DNA of 64,000 nucleotides from Alsobacter metallidurans (GCF_014636935.1 NZ_BMES01000001.1:1741782-1805781); one strand, 5' to 3'. Numbered from the stretch's first letter, positions 1 through 9,386 are shown. A program made the numbers and translations. Notes: generated from the letters alone by a model not told the origin.

Positions 1-696
1 GGCGCGCCCCCGGACGACTACCCCGCGCTGTATCTCTACGGCGTGCAACGCCGCTTCGTGCAGGGCGAAGGCGCGCTCGAGATCCTGCGCGGCGCCGATC
101 TCGCGGTCTGGGCCGGGCAGTCAGTTGCCCTGATTGCGCCGTCCGGCACCGGAAAGTCGACGCTGCTGCAGATCGCCGGGCTGCTCGAAAAGCCCGACGG
201 CGGGGAGGTCTACGTCGACAAGGTCCCGACCGTGACGCTGGCCGACGACCAGCGCACCGCGCTGCGCCGCAACGCCATCGGCTTCGTCTACCAGTCGCAC
301 CACCTCCTGCCGGAGTTCTCGGCGCTGGAGAACGTCATGCTGCCGCAGCTCATCCGCGGCCTCCATAAGCGCGACGCCGCCGAGCGCGCCGCCAACCTGC
401 TGAGCTATCTGGGCCTCGGCGAGCGGCTGAAGCACCGTCCGTCCGAGCTCTCCGGCGGCGAACAGCAGCGCGTCGCGCTCGCCCGCTCGGTCGCCAACGC
501 GCCGCGCGTGCTGCTGGCCGACGAGCCCACCGGCAACCTCGACCCCAAGACCTCGCGCTACGTCTTCGACATCCTCACCCGCTTGGTAAAGGAAACGGGC
601 CTCGCGGCCATTATCGCGACCCACAATCTCGACCTCGCCGCGCAGATGGATCGGCGGGTCACGATCCGCGATGGCGTGGTGGTGGAACTGGCCTAG
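1..696 (+). CDS. lolD: LolD, lipoprotein-releasing ABC transporter ATPase (5' end cut by window)
   Basis: This is the ATPase of the LolCDE complex, which powers release of outer-membrane lipoproteins from the inner membrane to LolA. The open frame runs in from base 1 (Tyr-Pro-Ala-Leu-Tyr-Leu-Tyr-Gly before the internal GTG at 43), so the true start lies upstream and 43 is only an internal codon. Visible motifs are Walker A (APSGTGKST), the signature LSGGEQQR, Walker B with ADEPTGNLD, and the switch histidine in [13 protein letters not shown] is typical of the LolD/MacB/FtsE group. lolC is expected just upstream, and the lolCD-dnaE order is common in rhizobia. Its TAG stop shares a CTAG palindrome with the stop of the convergent hydrolase gene. 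MacB-type ATPase is the alternative but is less likely in this context. Confidence 0.9.
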   Translation, partial: GAPPDDYPALYLYGVQRRFVQGEGALEILRGADLAVWAGQSVALIAPSGTGKSTLLQIAGLLEKPDGGEVYVDKVPTVTLADDQRTALRRNAIGFVYQSHHLLPEFSALENVMLPQLIRGLHKRDAAERAANLLSYLGLGERLKHRPSELSGGEQQRVALARSVANAPRVLLADEPTGNLDPKTSRYVFDILTRLVKETGLAAIIATHNLDLAAQMDRRVTIRDGVVVELA

Positions 697-1277
697 CGGC
701 CCAGCCCGCCCAGGAACTCCCCGAAAAGAACCAGTCCCTCCGGCCAGAGCCCGAGATTCGCTTCCGAGCCGATGTGCCCGCGCGCGCCGATCTCGATCAG
801 TCGCGACCCCCACGCCCGTGCAAACACGCGCGCCCGCTCGATCGACACATACTCGTCATCGTCGCTCGCCACCACGGTGGAGGGAAACGGAAGCGGCTTC
901 AGGATCATGGGCCCGAAGCCCACCGGTCCGCCCGGAATGCCATCGCGCATGTCTCGATCGGTGGGGGCGACCAGGAACGCGCCTGCGATCTTGGCCACCA
1001 GCTCCGGCGGCCCGTCCCGCAAACTGAACAGCATCGTCAGCGAGGTGCCGAGGCTGTGGCCGATGATCACCACCGGCCGGTCCGCTTGCGCGACGGCGTC
1101 CCGCAAGGGCGGCAACCAGTCGCCATAGACCGGCTGCTCCCAGTCCGCTTGCTGGACCCGACGCATCGCCGGAAAAGCCGCCTCCCAGTGGTGCTGCCAG
1201 TGCGTCGGGCCGGAGCCGTGCCAGCCGGGCAGCACCAGAGCTTCGTATGCGTCGAGCGCGCCCGCCATGCCGTTCAT
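693..1277 (-). CDS. Alpha/beta hydrolase of the RBBP9/YdeN type
   Basis: A 194-residue serine hydrolase. It opens with the [15 protein letters not shown] block typical of RBBP9/YdeN, has the nucleophile elbow GHSLG near residue 73, an acidic residue in the ASDDDEYV region and a histidine in GHIGSE near residue 167, which would complete a Ser-Asp-His triad. There is no signal peptide, so it should act in the cytoplasm. The substrate is unknown. The ATG at 1277 has AAGGG almost touching it; a second ATG three codons in (1268) has better spacing and may be the real start. It is convergent with lolD and the stops overlap. Confidence 0.85.
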   Translation of the reverse strand: MNGMAGALDAYEALVLPGWHGSGPTHWQHHWEAAFPAMRRVQQADWEQPVYGDWLPPLRDAVAQADRPVVIIGHSLGTSLTMLFSLRDGPPELVAKIAGAFLVAPTDRDMRDGIPGGPVGFGPMILKPLPFPSTVVASDDDEYVSIERARVFARAWGSRLIEIGARGHIGSEANLGLWPEGLVLFGEFLGGLGR

Positions 1278-1409
1278 CCCTTTTCCGACCGCCGGTTAAC
1301 CCTAGGAAGCGGCTTCCGGCAGGATCACCCTAGGCGGGGCCTGAAGCCGCTTGCAACAAGAACAAATAAGGAACATGCTTCGTTCATTCGATGAACAGGG
1401 AGTTCCGCC

Positions 1410-1505
1410 ATGGTTCGCACGATCATCTCCGACATCGCCGAGATCGCAGCGCTTGGCTCGTTTGCGACCGCCGTTCTGGTCTTCTCCAAGCTCGCCGGCG
1501 CGTGA
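1410..1505 (+). CDS. Small hydrophobic protein, 31 residues
   Basis: ATG with a clear AGGGAG ribosome site seven bases upstream opens a 31-codon frame. The product starts MVRTIISDIAEIAALG, then has a short hydrophobic stretch (roughly residues 12-25) ending in a Lys and a small tail. It looks like a tiny single-pass membrane or membrane-associated protein, and short proteins with a similar ISD-AE-AAL start seem familiar from rhizobial genomes. That recollection cannot be tested here. It is the only gene-like object in the 329-base gap between the hydrolase start and dnaE. Function unknown. Confidence 0.5.
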   Translation: MVRTIISDIAEIAALGSFATAVLVFSKLAGA

Positions 1506-1606
1506 GGCTCTCGGGATCGCGTCGCCGTCCCCAGCCACGACGGCGCGCGGTCTGGACCATGCGTCCGGGGAGGCCGATGATGCCGGCCTGATCGGGAGAG
1601 CTTCGC

Positions 1607-4600
1607 GTGAGTCGCATTCTGGGTGACGTCGGATTCGTGCACCTGCACGTGCATTCGTCCTTTTCGCTGCTGGAAGGGGCGCTGCGCATCGACGACTTGA
1701 AGAAGCTCGCCTTGAAGGACGCCATGCCGGCGCTGGCGCTGACCGACAGCAACAATTTGTTCGGCGCGCTGGAATTCTCCGAGAAGCTCTCTGGAGCCGG
1801 CGTGCAGCCGATTACCGGGATCGAGCTGTCGGTGGAGTTCGGCGACGAGAAGCCGAACCGCAACGCCACCCAGCCCGCGCGCCCCAGCCTCGTGCTGCTC
1901 GCCGCCGACGCGAAGGGCTACGAAAACCTGATGCTGCTCGGCTCACGGGCCTATATGGGCCCGGCGCCGGGCGAGCCGCCGCACGTCCAGCTGGACGAAT
2001 TGCTGCGCCTCAATGACGGGATCATCCTGTTGACCGGCGGCCCGGACGGCCCGATCGACAAGGCCATCGTGGCCGGCCAGCTCGACCTTGCCGGCGCGCG
2101 TCTCGACGCGCTGGCGGCGGCCTTTGGAGACCGGCTCTATGTCGAGATCCAGCGGCACGGCACGGACGACGAGGCCGCCGTCGAAGGCGAACTGATCGAG
2201 CTCGCCTACGCCAAGCGCCTGCCTCTGGTTGGGACCAACGAACCCTATTTCCCCAAGTCTGACGACTACGAGGCGCATGACGCCCTGCTGGCCATCGCGG
2301 ATGGCCGGCTCGTGTCGGACCCCGATCGCCGGCGGCTTTCCCCGGACCACGGCTTCAAGGCGCGCGCCGAGATGGTGCAGATCTTCAAGGATTTGCCGGA
2401 AGCCGCCGCCAATACGGTCGAAATCGCCATGCGGTGCAGCTTCCGGCCGCGCACCGGCAAGCCGATCCTGCCGCGCTTCACCACGGGCGATCACGAGGAC
2501 CCGGATCTCGTCGTGGCCGAGGAGGCCGCGGAGTTGCGCCGGCAGGCGCATGAAGGCCTCGCCCGCCGCATCGCCGCGCATGGCGTCGCGCCGGGCATGA
2601 CCGAGGACGAGTACCGCGAGCGGCTCGACTTCGAGCTCTCGGTGATCGAGCGTATGAAGTATCCTGGTTACTTCCTGATCGTTGCCGACTTCATCACCTG
2701 GGCGAAGTCGCAGGACATCCCGGTCGGCCCGGGCCGCGGTTCGGGCGCGGGCTCGCTGGTCGCCTACGCGACCACCATCACGGATCTCGATCCGCTGCGC
2801 TTCGGCCTCCTGTTCGAGCGCTTCCTGAACCCCGAACGCGTGTCCATGCCGGACTTCGACGTCGATTTCTGCCAGGACCGGCGCGAGGAGGTCATCCGTT
2901 ACGTCCAGAAGCGCTACGGCCAGGACCGCGTCGCCCAGATCATCACCTTCGGCACCCTGCTGGCGCGCGGCGTCATGCGCGACGTCGGCCGCGTCATGTC
3001 GATGTCCTACGGCCAGGTCGACAAGCTCACCAAGCTGGTGCCGCAGAACCCCGCCAACCCGGTCACGCTTGCGCAGGCCATCGAGGGCGAGCCCAAGCTC
3101 CAGGCCGCCGCCGCCGAGGATCCGGTGGTGCAGCGCATGCTGACCGTTGCGCAGAAGCTGGAGGGCCTCTACCGCCACGCCTCCACGCACGCGGCCGGCA
3201 TCGTGATCGGCGACCGCCCGCTCGAGCAGATCGTGCCGCTCTACCGCGATCCGAAGTCCGACATGCCGGTCACCCAGTTCAACATGAAATGGGTGGAGCC
3301 GGCCGGCCTCGTGAAGTTCGACTTCCTCGGCCTGAAGACCCTCACGGTCTTGAAGACGGCCGTGAACCTCCTGAAACAGCGCAACATCCACATCGACCTC
3401 TCGGCGATCCCGATAGACGACAAGAAGACTTTCGAGATGCTGGGCCGCGGCGAGACCGTCGCGGTGTTCCAGGTTGAATCGGCCGGCATGCGCAAGGCGC
3501 TGGTCGAGATGCGGGCCGACCGCTTCGAGGACATCATCGCACTTGTGGCGCTGTACCGGCCGGGCCCGATGGCCAACATTCCGGTCTACTGCGCCCGCAA
3601 GCACGGCGAGGAGGAGCCGGACTTCATCCACCCGCTGCTGGAGCCGGTGCTCAAGGAAACCCAGGGCGTCATCATCTACCAGGAACAGGTGATGCAGGCG
3701 GCCCAGATCCTGTCCGGCTACTCGCTCGGCGAAGCGGATCTTTTGCGCCGCGCCATGGGCAAGAAGATCAAGGCCGAGATGGACGCCCAGCGCGTGCGCT
3801 TCGTATCCGGCGCCGTGAAGCAGGGTGTGCCGCAGCAAAAGGCCGACGAGGTCTTCGACATCCTGGCCAAGTTCGCCGACTACGGCTTCAACAAGTCGCA
3901 CGCCGCCGCCTATGCGCTGGTCGCCTACCAGACCGCCTACCTGAAGGCGAACTACCCCGTCGAGTTCCTGGCCGCGTCCATGACGCTCGACATGTCCAAC
4001 ACCGACAAGCTGTCGGAATTCCGCCGTGAGGCGCAGCGCCTCGGCATCCTGGTCGAGCCGCCCAACGTCAACCGCTCGGGCGTCACCTTCGAGGTTCATC
4101 CGGACGGGCAGGGGGCCTTCGCGATCCGTTACGCGCTCGCGGCCGTGAAGGGCGTCGGCGTCCAGGCCGTGGAAAGCATCGTGGCGGCCCGCCAGGAGGG
4201 CGGAGCCTTCCGCGACCTGTCCGATCTCGCCCGGCGTCTCAACCCGCGCGTCGTCAACAAGCGCACGCTGGAGAGCCTCATAGCGGCCGGCGCGCTGGAC
4301 GACATCGAGCGCGACCGCGCCCGCTGCGTCGCGGCGCTGGACGCCATCATGGCGCAGGCCAACCGCGCCCAGGAGGAGGCCACCGCCGGCCAGGCCAACT
4401 TCTTCGGCGGCGAGGGCCATGTCGAGCCGATCCGCGTCGCCCATTACGAGCCGTGGCTGCCCTCCGAGCGCCTGCAGCGCGAATACGACGCCATCGGCTT
4501 CTTCCTCACCGGCCACCCGCTGGACGAATACGCCCACGTGCTGGAGCGCCTGCGCGTCCAGCGCTGGGCCGACTTCGCTCGCGCGGTGCGGGGCGGCGCC

Positions 4601-5080
4601 TCCATGGGCCGCGTCGCAGCCACGGTGCTGGACCGGAGCGAGCGGCGCACCAAGTCGGGCTCGAAGATGGGGATTTTCTCGCTGTCGGACCAGAGCGGCC
4701 ACTTCGAGGCGATCATCTTCTCCGAAGGCCTCAACCAGTACCGCGACCTGCTGGAGCCCGGCCGCGCCGTGGTGCTCACCCTGCAGGCGTCCGCCGAAGG
4801 CGAGGAGGTGAGGGCGCGCATCGGCACGGCCGAGCCGCTGGACATCGCCGCCGAGAAGCTGAAGAGCTCGATGCGCGTCTTCCTGCGCGACGACAAGCCC
4901 GTCCGCAGCATCCAGGAGCGCCTGCGCGAACGCGGCGACGGCGAGATCGCACTCGTCCTGATGCTCGACGACGGCCAGCGCGAGGTGGAGGTGAAGCTCC
5001 CCGGCCGCTACAAGGCAACCCCGCAAGTAGCCGGCGCGCTGAAGGCCGTGCCGGGCGTCGTCGCGGTGGAGTTCGCTTAG
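1607..5080 (+). CDS. dnaE: DNA polymerase III alpha subunit (replicative, DnaE1 type)
   Basis: The catalytic subunit of the replicative polymerase, 1157 residues, the usual DnaE1 length. The N-terminal PHP domain starts VHLHVHSSFSLLEGA. The palm carries PGRGSGAGSLVAYA (about residue 375) and the metal-binding PDFDVDF (about residue 415), with a further conserved FDFLGLKT near residue 570. A helix-hairpin-helix region, an OB fold (about 980-1070) and a C-terminal tau-binding region follow. The GTG start is chosen because GGGAGAG lies seven bases upstream and the PHP domain begins right after it. A palindromic repeat follows the stop and recJ lies 143 bases downstream. Confidence 0.97.
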   Translation: MSRILGDVGFVHLHVHSSFSLLEGALRIDDLKKLALKDAMPALALTDSNNLFGALEFSEKLSGAGVQPITGIELSVEFGDEKPNRNATQPARPSLVLLAADAKGYENLMLLGSRAYMGPAPGEPPHVQLDELLRLNDGIILLTGGPDGPIDKAIVAGQLDLAGARLDALAAAFGDRLYVEIQRHGTDDEAAVEGELIELAYAKRLPLVGTNEPYFPKSDDYEAHDALLAIADGRLVSDPDRRRLSPDHGFKARAEMVQIFKDLPEAAANTVEIAMRCSFRPRTGKPILPRFTTGDHEDPDLVVAEEAAELRRQAHEGLARRIAAHGVAPGMTEDEYRERLDFELSVIERMKYPGYFLIVADFITWAKSQDIPVGPGRGSGAGSLVAYATTITDLDPLRFGLLFERFLNPERVSMPDFDVDFCQDRREEVIRYVQKRYGQDRVAQIITFGTLLARGVMRDVGRVMSMSYGQVDKLTKLVPQNPANPVTLAQAIEGEPKLQAAAAEDPVVQRMLTVAQKLEGLYRHASTHAAGIVIGDRPLEQIVPLYRDPKSDMPVTQFNMKWVEPAGLVKFDFLGLKTLTVLKTAVNLLKQRNIHIDLSAIPIDDKKTFEMLGRGETVAVFQVESAGMRKALVEMRADRFEDIIALVALYRPGPMANIPVYCARKHGEEEPDFIHPLLEPVLKETQGVIIYQEQVMQAAQILSGYSLGEADLLRRAMGKKIKAEMDAQRVRFVSGAVKQGVPQQKADEVFDILAKFADYGFNKSHAAAYALVAYQTAYLKANYPVEFLAASMTLDMSNTDKLSEFRREAQRLGILVEPPNVNRSGVTFEVHPDGQGAFAIRYALAAVKGVGVQAVESIVAARQEGGAFRDLSDLARRLNPRVVNKRTLESLIAAGALDDIERDRARCVAALDAIMAQANRAQEEATAGQANFFGGEGHVEPIRVAHYEPWLPSERLQREYDAIGFFLTGHPLDEYAHVLERLRVQRWADFARAVRGGASMGRVAATVLDRSERRTKSGSKMGIFSLSDQSGHFEAIIFSEGLNQYRDLLEPGRAVVLTLQASAEGEEVRARIGTAEPLDIAAEKLKSSMRVFLRDDKPVRSIQERLRERGDGEIALVLMLDDGQREVEVKLPGRYKATPQVAGALKAVPGVVAVEFA

Positions 5081-5090
5081 GAACTGCACC

Positions 5091-5145
5091 GCGAGCCTCC
5101 GGCTCGCATCGCGGACGGGCCCGGCCGTGCGAGCCGGAGGCTTGC
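5091..5145 (+). repeat. Large inverted repeat after dnaE, terminator- or REP-like
   Basis: Two 18-base arms (5091-5108 and 5128-5145) pair with one mismatch across a 19-base GC-rich loop. Each arm is itself nearly palindromic (GCGAGCC-TCC-GGCTCGC and GCGAGCC-GGA-GGCTTGC), so the block can fold as one long stem or two short ones. There is no T-run, so it is not a classic Rho-independent terminator. It may stop or protect the dnaE transcript, or be a REP-type element. Confidence 0.55.
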
Positions 5146-5223
5146 GGTCCGTCGCCGCCGTTTCCGGTGGACGCCCGCACGCATGGGATTCACAGACTCA
5201 CGCCGATCCGCTAAACCCGGCGC

Positions 5224-7020
5224 ATGAACCGACCCTTTCTCGGCGTCGAGCGCTCGGCCACCGGCCGGCGCTGGCGTGATCGGCTCGATGACGCCGGGCA
5301 GGCGCGCGCGCTCGCCATCGTGCAAGAGCATGGCCTCGACGACGTGCTCGCCCGCGTGCTCGCCGGGCGCGGCGTCGCCTCCGCGGATGCGCCCGGCTTC
5401 CTGGAGCCGCGCTTGCGCCACCTCCTGCCGGACCCGTCCTCGCTGATCGACATGGACGCCGCCGCCGCCCGCATCGCCGACGCGGTGACGCGGCGCGAGA
5501 AGGTCGCCATCTTCGGCGACTACGATGTCGACGGCGCGTCCTCGGCGGCGCTCCTGGGCTCCTACCTGCAGAGCTGCGGCCTCGAGACCATCATCCACAT
5601 CCCGGATCGCTTGATCGAAGGCTACGGCCCCAATGTGGACGCCATCGGCAAGCTGGCGGCCGCTGGCGCCGGCCTGCTGGTGACGGTGGACTGCGGCACG
5701 ACGAGCCACGAGCCGCTGGCCGAAGCGCGGCGGCTCGGCCTCGACACGGTAGTGATTGACCACCACCAGGCGCCCGAGCAGCTGCCGAGCGCTGTCGCGA
5801 TCGTGAATCCCAACCGCCTCGACGACCTCTCGGGCCTGGGCGCCCTGTGCGCGGCCGGCGTCGTGTTCGTCACCCTCGTGGCGCTGAACCGCGAGCTTCG
5901 CCGCCGAGGCTTCTGGAACGGCCGGCGCGAGCCGGACCTCATGGACATGCTCGACCTGGTGGCGCTCGGCACGGTGGCGGACGTGGTGCCGCTGGTCGGC
6001 CTCAACCGCGCCTTCGTGCGCCAGGGCCTCGCCATCATGAAGGCGCGCGGCCGGGTCGGCCTGCGCACCCTGTGCGACGTCGCCCGGCTGGACGGTCCGC
6101 CGAGGCCCTACCACCTCGGCTACCTGCTCGGCCCGCGCATCAACGCCGGCGGCCGCATTGGCGACGCGGCGCTGGGCGCGCGGCTCCTGATGACCGTCGA
6201 CGAAATGGAGGCGCAGTCCATCTCGGCCACGCTCGATCGCCTCAACGGCGAGCGCCAGGTCATCGAACAGGCCATGGTGGCCGAAGGCGTCGGCCTCGCG
6301 CTCGGCCAGGTCGGCCTGGAGGAGAATGGCGCAGCGTTCGTGGCCGTCGGCTCGGCCGATTGGCACCCCGGCGTCGTCGGCCTCGTCGCGTCGCGCCTGA
6401 AGGAGCGCTTCGGCCGGCCGGCTTTCGCCTTCGCTTTTGGCGAGAATGGCCTCGGCACGGGTTCGGCCCGCTCCATTCCGGGCGTCGACGTCGGCCGCGC
6501 CGTCCGCGCCGCCGTGGAGGCGGGCCTCGCCGTCAAGGGCGGCGGCCACGCCATGGCGGCGGGCGCCACCATCGCGCGCGAGCGCCTGCCGGACCTCGCG
6601 GCCTTTCTGGAAGACCGGCTCGGCTCTGCCATCGCGACCGCGCGGGCCGACCGGGGCCTCGCGATCGACGCCGCCATCATGGCGGGCGGGGCCCGCACGG
6701 ATCTGATCACCCGCATCGAAACGGCCGGCCCCTTCGGTTCTGGCCACCCGGAGCCCATGTTCGCGTTGCCGTCCCACCGCCTCGTGGAGGCGACAGAGGT
6801 CGGGCGCGGCCACGTGCGCGTCCGCCTCAAGGCCGGCGACGGCTCCACGTTGGACGGTATCGCATTCGGGGCGGCCGAGCAGCCCCTCGGCAAGGCGTTG
6901 TTCGAGGCGCGCGGCAGCACAATTCACGCGGCAGGCCAGCTGGCCGTCGATCGGTGGCAGGGCGCCGAGCGCGTGCAGTTGCGCCTAACCGACATGGGCC
7001 GGCTCGAAGGCCGCCCCTGA
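5224..7020 (+). CDS. recJ: RecJ, single-strand-specific 5'-3' exonuclease
   Basis: RecJ degrades single-stranded DNA 5'-3' in RecF-pathway recombination and mismatch repair. The 598-residue product has the DHH-family motifs in order: GDYDVDGASS (about residue 99), VDCGTTS (about 158), VIDHHQ (about 178) and GTVADVVPL (about 250). The DHHA1 motif GGGHAMAAG follows near 440, then a C-terminal OB region. These cover all metal ligands expected of an active enzyme. ATG at 5224 has only a weak ribosome site, but it directly precedes the conserved FLGVERSATGRRW start. The stop lies 16 bases from the convergent transporter gene. Confidence 0.95.
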   Translation: MNRPFLGVERSATGRRWRDRLDDAGQARALAIVQEHGLDDVLARVLAGRGVASADAPGFLEPRLRHLLPDPSSLIDMDAAAARIADAVTRREKVAIFGDYDVDGASSAALLGSYLQSCGLETIIHIPDRLIEGYGPNVDAIGKLAAAGAGLLVTVDCGTTSHEPLAEARRLGLDTVVIDHHQAPEQLPSAVAIVNPNRLDDLSGLGALCAAGVVFVTLVALNRELRRRGFWNGRREPDLMDMLDLVALGTVADVVPLVGLNRAFVRQGLAIMKARGRVGLRTLCDVARLDGPPRPYHLGYLLGPRINAGGRIGDAALGARLLMTVDEMEAQSISATLDRLNGERQVIEQAMVAEGVGLALGQVGLEENGAAFVAVGSADWHPGVVGLVASRLKERFGRPAFAFAFGENGLGTGSARSIPGVDVGRAVRAAVEAGLAVKGGGHAMAAGATIARERLPDLAAFLEDRLGSAIATARADRGLAIDAAIMAGGARTDLITRIETAGPFGSGHPEPMFALPSHRLVEATEVGRGHVRVRLKAGDGSTLDGIAFGAAEQPLGKALFEARGSTIHAAGQLAVDRWQGAERVQLRLTDMGRLEGRP

Positions 7021-7036
7021 GGCTTCACCGAGGCGC

Positions 7037-8050
7037 TTAGCCCGACGTGCGCCCCGTCCGCGCCAGCGCCTGCTCGCGCATGAAGATGTAGAAGCCCGCC
7101 GCCACGATCACGGCCGAGCCGACGAACACCGCCATCTCGGGCACGTCGCCGAACACGAGCCAGCCCAGCAACACCGCCCAGGCGATCTGCGTGTACTGGT
7201 AGGGCACCACCACGGCCGCCGACGCGAGCTTCAGCGACTTGTTCACGCAGATATGCGCAACCGTCGCGACCACGCCCAGCATGCCCAGCAGCGCGAAATC
7301 CCGCGGCGTCGGCGTCACCCACTGGAACGGCGCCAGCACGGCCCCGAAGGCGAGCGCGCCGATCACCTGCCAGGTCACCAGCACGGTGCCGCTCGTGTCG
7401 CGCAGCTTGCGGGTGGTGATCATCAGGAGCGCGAAGAGAAGGCTGCCCGACACCGCCACCAGCGCCGGCAGCCCGAAGGCCGCCTCGGACGGCCGCATCG
7501 CGATCACGACGCCCAAAAAGCCCACCAGCACCGCCGTCCAGCGCCGCCAACCCACCTTCTCGCCGAGCAACGGCCCGGCCAGCGCCGTCACCCAGATCGG
7601 GCCCGACAGGTAGAAGGTCACCACGTCGGCGAGCGGCAGGTAAGCCACCGCCCAGTAGAAGGCCGCGACCTCAAGCGTGGAAAACACGATCCTCAGCAGC
7701 TGCAGGCCGGGGCGGGCAGGGCGGATGATTGGCCCGAGCCCCTCGCGCATGATCATGGGCGCCAGCAGGACGAGCGCGAACAGGCTGCGGATCAAAAGCA
7801 CCTGGCCGACCGTGTAGGTCGACACCAGCCACTTTCCCATCACGTCGTTGCAGACAAACAGGAAGATGCCGACCAGCATCATCAGGATGCCGAGGCCTGC
7901 CGAGCCGCTCGTGGGCTCCGGCCCCGGAGAGGCTGTCGCGGCCGAATCGGGCGCAGCTCCCGGGCCGGTCGGAGCGAGCCGATGATCTACGCCCGCCGCA
8001 GCATTCTCCGCCGCAGCCCCGGCGCCCGCGCGCCCACCTTCCTGCTCCAC
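7037..8050 (-). CDS. EamA/DMT-family transporter (ten membrane segments)
   Basis: An inner-membrane carrier of the drug/metabolite transporter superfamily. After an Ala/Pro-rich hydrophilic leader of about 50 residues there are two EamA halves of five hydrophobic segments each (from about residue 55 to 330), ending in a short tail. The substrate cannot be read from the sequence. The start is GTG at 8050 with GAGGAA a few bases upstream. An internal ATG at the first membrane segment (MMLVGIFLF) is the alternative and would remove the unusual leader. The next gene downstream on the plus strand is tRNA-Glu, 141 bases away. Confidence 0.85.
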   Translation of the reverse strand: MEQEGGRAGAGAAAENAAAGVDHRLAPTGPGAAPDSAATASPGPEPTSGSAGLGILMMLVGIFLFVCNDVMGKWLVSTYTVGQVLLIRSLFALVLLAPMIMREGLGPIIRPARPGLQLLRIVFSTLEVAAFYWAVAYLPLADVVTFYLSGPIWVTALAGPLLGEKVGWRRWTAVLVGFLGVVIAMRPSEAAFGLPALVAVSGSLLFALLMITTRKLRDTSGTVLVTWQVIGALAFGAVLAPFQWVTPTPRDFALLGMLGVVATVAHICVNKSLKLASAAVVVPYQYTQIAWAVLLGWLVFGDVPEMAVFVGSAVIVAAGFYIFMREQALARTGRTSG

Positions 8051-8191
8051 CGTTTCCTCGCCCTGGCTTGTTTTCAGGGAGGTTCTCTAGCGGTTTCCTC
8101 AGCCCATGAGGAGGGGCCGCGATGGCGTATCCAAAGATCGCCAGACGGGCTTGTGGCCCGCCGCGATCCCGCCTATAAGCCCCCTCGCGCT

Positions 8192-8267
8192 GCGCCCATC
8201 GTCTAGCGGTCTAGGACGTCGCCCTTTCACGGCGAAAACACGGGTTCGAGTCCCGTTGGGCGCGCCA
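8192..8267 (+). tRNA. tRNA-Glu (anticodon UUC)
   Basis: The 76-base gene folds as a cloverleaf: acceptor arms GCGCCCA (8192-8198) and TGGGCGC (8257-8263), discriminator G, encoded CCA, anticodon stem-loop GCCCTTTCACGGC with TTC in the loop, and a T-arm containing GGTTCGAGTCC. Its 3' 48 bases are the attachment core of the island: the same 48 bases recur at 51260. Because the repeat restores the 3' half, the tRNA stays functional. Confidence 0.97.
8220..8267 (+). repeat. attL: left 48-bp attachment repeat inside tRNA-Glu
   Basis: From C-GCCCTTTCACGG through the encoded CCA, these 48 bases are identical to 51260-51307 in the same orientation. The identity ends exactly at the tRNA 3' end (G at 8268 versus C at 51308) and begins in the anticodon arm (T at 8219 versus A at 51259), the usual extent of an integrase core site in a tRNA gene. 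Confidence 0.85.
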
Positions 8268-8290
8268 GCTTTTTGGCCCTTCTCGACTTT

Positions 8291-8310
8291 TTTCGTTGTC
8301 GAATTCGTTG
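8291..8310 (+). repeat. Left copy of a 20-bp subterminal repeat
   Basis: The 20 bases TTTCGTTGTCGAATTCGTTG are identical to 51142-51161 and in the same direction. The copy lies 23 bases inside attL and 14 bases before the ATG at 8325. It is a candidate integrase arm-binding site. Confidence 0.6.
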
Positions 8311-8324
8311 CCGAGGGCTTTCGG

Positions 8325-8885
8325 ATGACGTTAACTCGCAACACGCCCAATACCGCGCTCGAGTTCATCTGGGATACGCCGGGCTACGTGGGGACAGCCG
8401 CGGTTGCGCATGTTCGATCGTGTGCTGAACGCTTAGGTGAGAACGCCGATGCGATCATGGACGCAATCAGGAATGACACGCCCGCCGGTCGAATGATCCT
8501 GAAGCTCCTCGGGCTGCAGCGTTCGGATGTGATTTTCAAGAACCGCCCCCCAGATCCACTACGTGAACAAACGATTTACGCGGTGGTTAGCCAACTCGTT
8601 TGGGAAGGGGCCTCTTTACAGGAAGCCTTCAAAACAGCTCCGGCACTTCTGGCCGATCCAAACAGACGTGCATCTCGGGGAGCTATTGGCGACACTGGGC
8701 TGAAGGTCCTCGGGAAATTTCGAAACGGTGATGTGCATCATCTCTCCCCGCGCGCCGTACGCGACGCTTACTGGCGGTATCGTAAGCAGGGCCTGGCGAA
8801 CCGATACTTCGTCGCGGTGGATGAAACCCCATTCGAGTCAGCGCAAGGTAGGACAAAATTATCGTACAGCGATGATGCTGCTTGA
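8325..8885 (+). CDS. Hypothetical protein next to attL
   Basis: 186 residues, not recognised. ATG follows GAGGG at seven bases. The frame is open further upstream, but that part crosses the attachment site and tRNA and is not likely to be translated. The product has a basic, polar middle (around residues 90-150, with KVLGKFRNGDVHHLSPRAV) and no membrane segment or signal peptide. Its composition is less GC-biased than the chromosomal genes on either side, in line with an island gene. It is the first gene inside the left end of the element, a position where recombination directionality factors or small cargo genes are often found. No such function can be shown from the sequence. Confidence 0.6.
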   Translation: MTLTRNTPNTALEFIWDTPGYVGTAAVAHVRSCAERLGENADAIMDAIRNDTPAGRMILKLLGLQRSDVIFKNRPPDPLREQTIYAVVSQLVWEGASLQEAFKTAPALLADPNRRASRGAIGDTGLKVLGKFRNGDVHHLSPRAVRDAYWRYRKQGLANRYFVAVDETPFESAQGRTKLSYSDDAA

Positions 8886-9386
8886 TTGCCTGAACTGGCT
8901 GTGCCGCTTCTTCCAAACGACCCGAAGCTGGCGTGGTTAGTGCCCGCTTTTGACCCACAGTGGTCGTTGGCTGGGTCTGCTTGCAGGGAGCGAGGGCGCG
9001 AGTCCCAATTAACTAGGCAGCTTAGCCAATGCGGCCTGAACGATCGTCAGCGCGCGGGATTGTATCCGGCCCTTGTTCAAGGCGCGGTCGCTGTCGTGCT
9101 GATCAGGTTAGATGCTCGAGCCCGACACAGGCCAGATGCACCGACACAGCAATGGCGGCGCGCGAAGGCTCGGCCGCAGCCTTCACGCGCTCTCACGAAG
9201 GCCTTCAGCGATGCAACCCGACTATGCCGCCCAAAATCAGCGCTCGATCGACTTGTATTGGTGCGCGGGTCCATTGGAGTGCTGTGCGTTAAGTCAGCTT
9301 CGCTTGCGCGTGAACGGCGTATCGTCATGGGGGCGTCATCACCCATCGCTACCAGCAGGCCATTGTCGCGCCGCATGGGGCCACGA
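8886..9386. other. Gene-poor stretch with a Pho box near its end
   Basis: About 500 bases without a convincing gene. The frame of the following acyltransferase is open across it, but the translation is low-complexity and Arg/Ala-rich without family features, so it is treated as non-coding or degraded sequence between the island end and the phosphorus block. The only signal seen is the PhoB-box-like repeat at 9322-9339. Confidence 0.5.
9322..9339 (+). promoter_or_regulatory. PhoB box upstream of the acyltransferase gene
   Basis: TCGTCAT-GGGG-GCGTCAT: two 7-base repeats with a 4-base spacer, matching the alphaproteobacterial Pho box pattern (CTGTCAT-N4-CTGTCAT) at the conserved GTCAT of each half. 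It ends 47 bases before the ATG at 9387, almost the same distance as the boxes before phnC, the hexapeptide transferase and alkaline phosphatase genes. It predicts induction at low phosphate. Confidence 0.6.

Noticed and set aside
1943-5089. A 1048-codon open frame on the minus strand across dnaE.
   Set aside because: GC-rich third positions keep the antisense frame open; the product is Leu/Arg/His-rich without domains, while the plus strand is a textbook DnaE.
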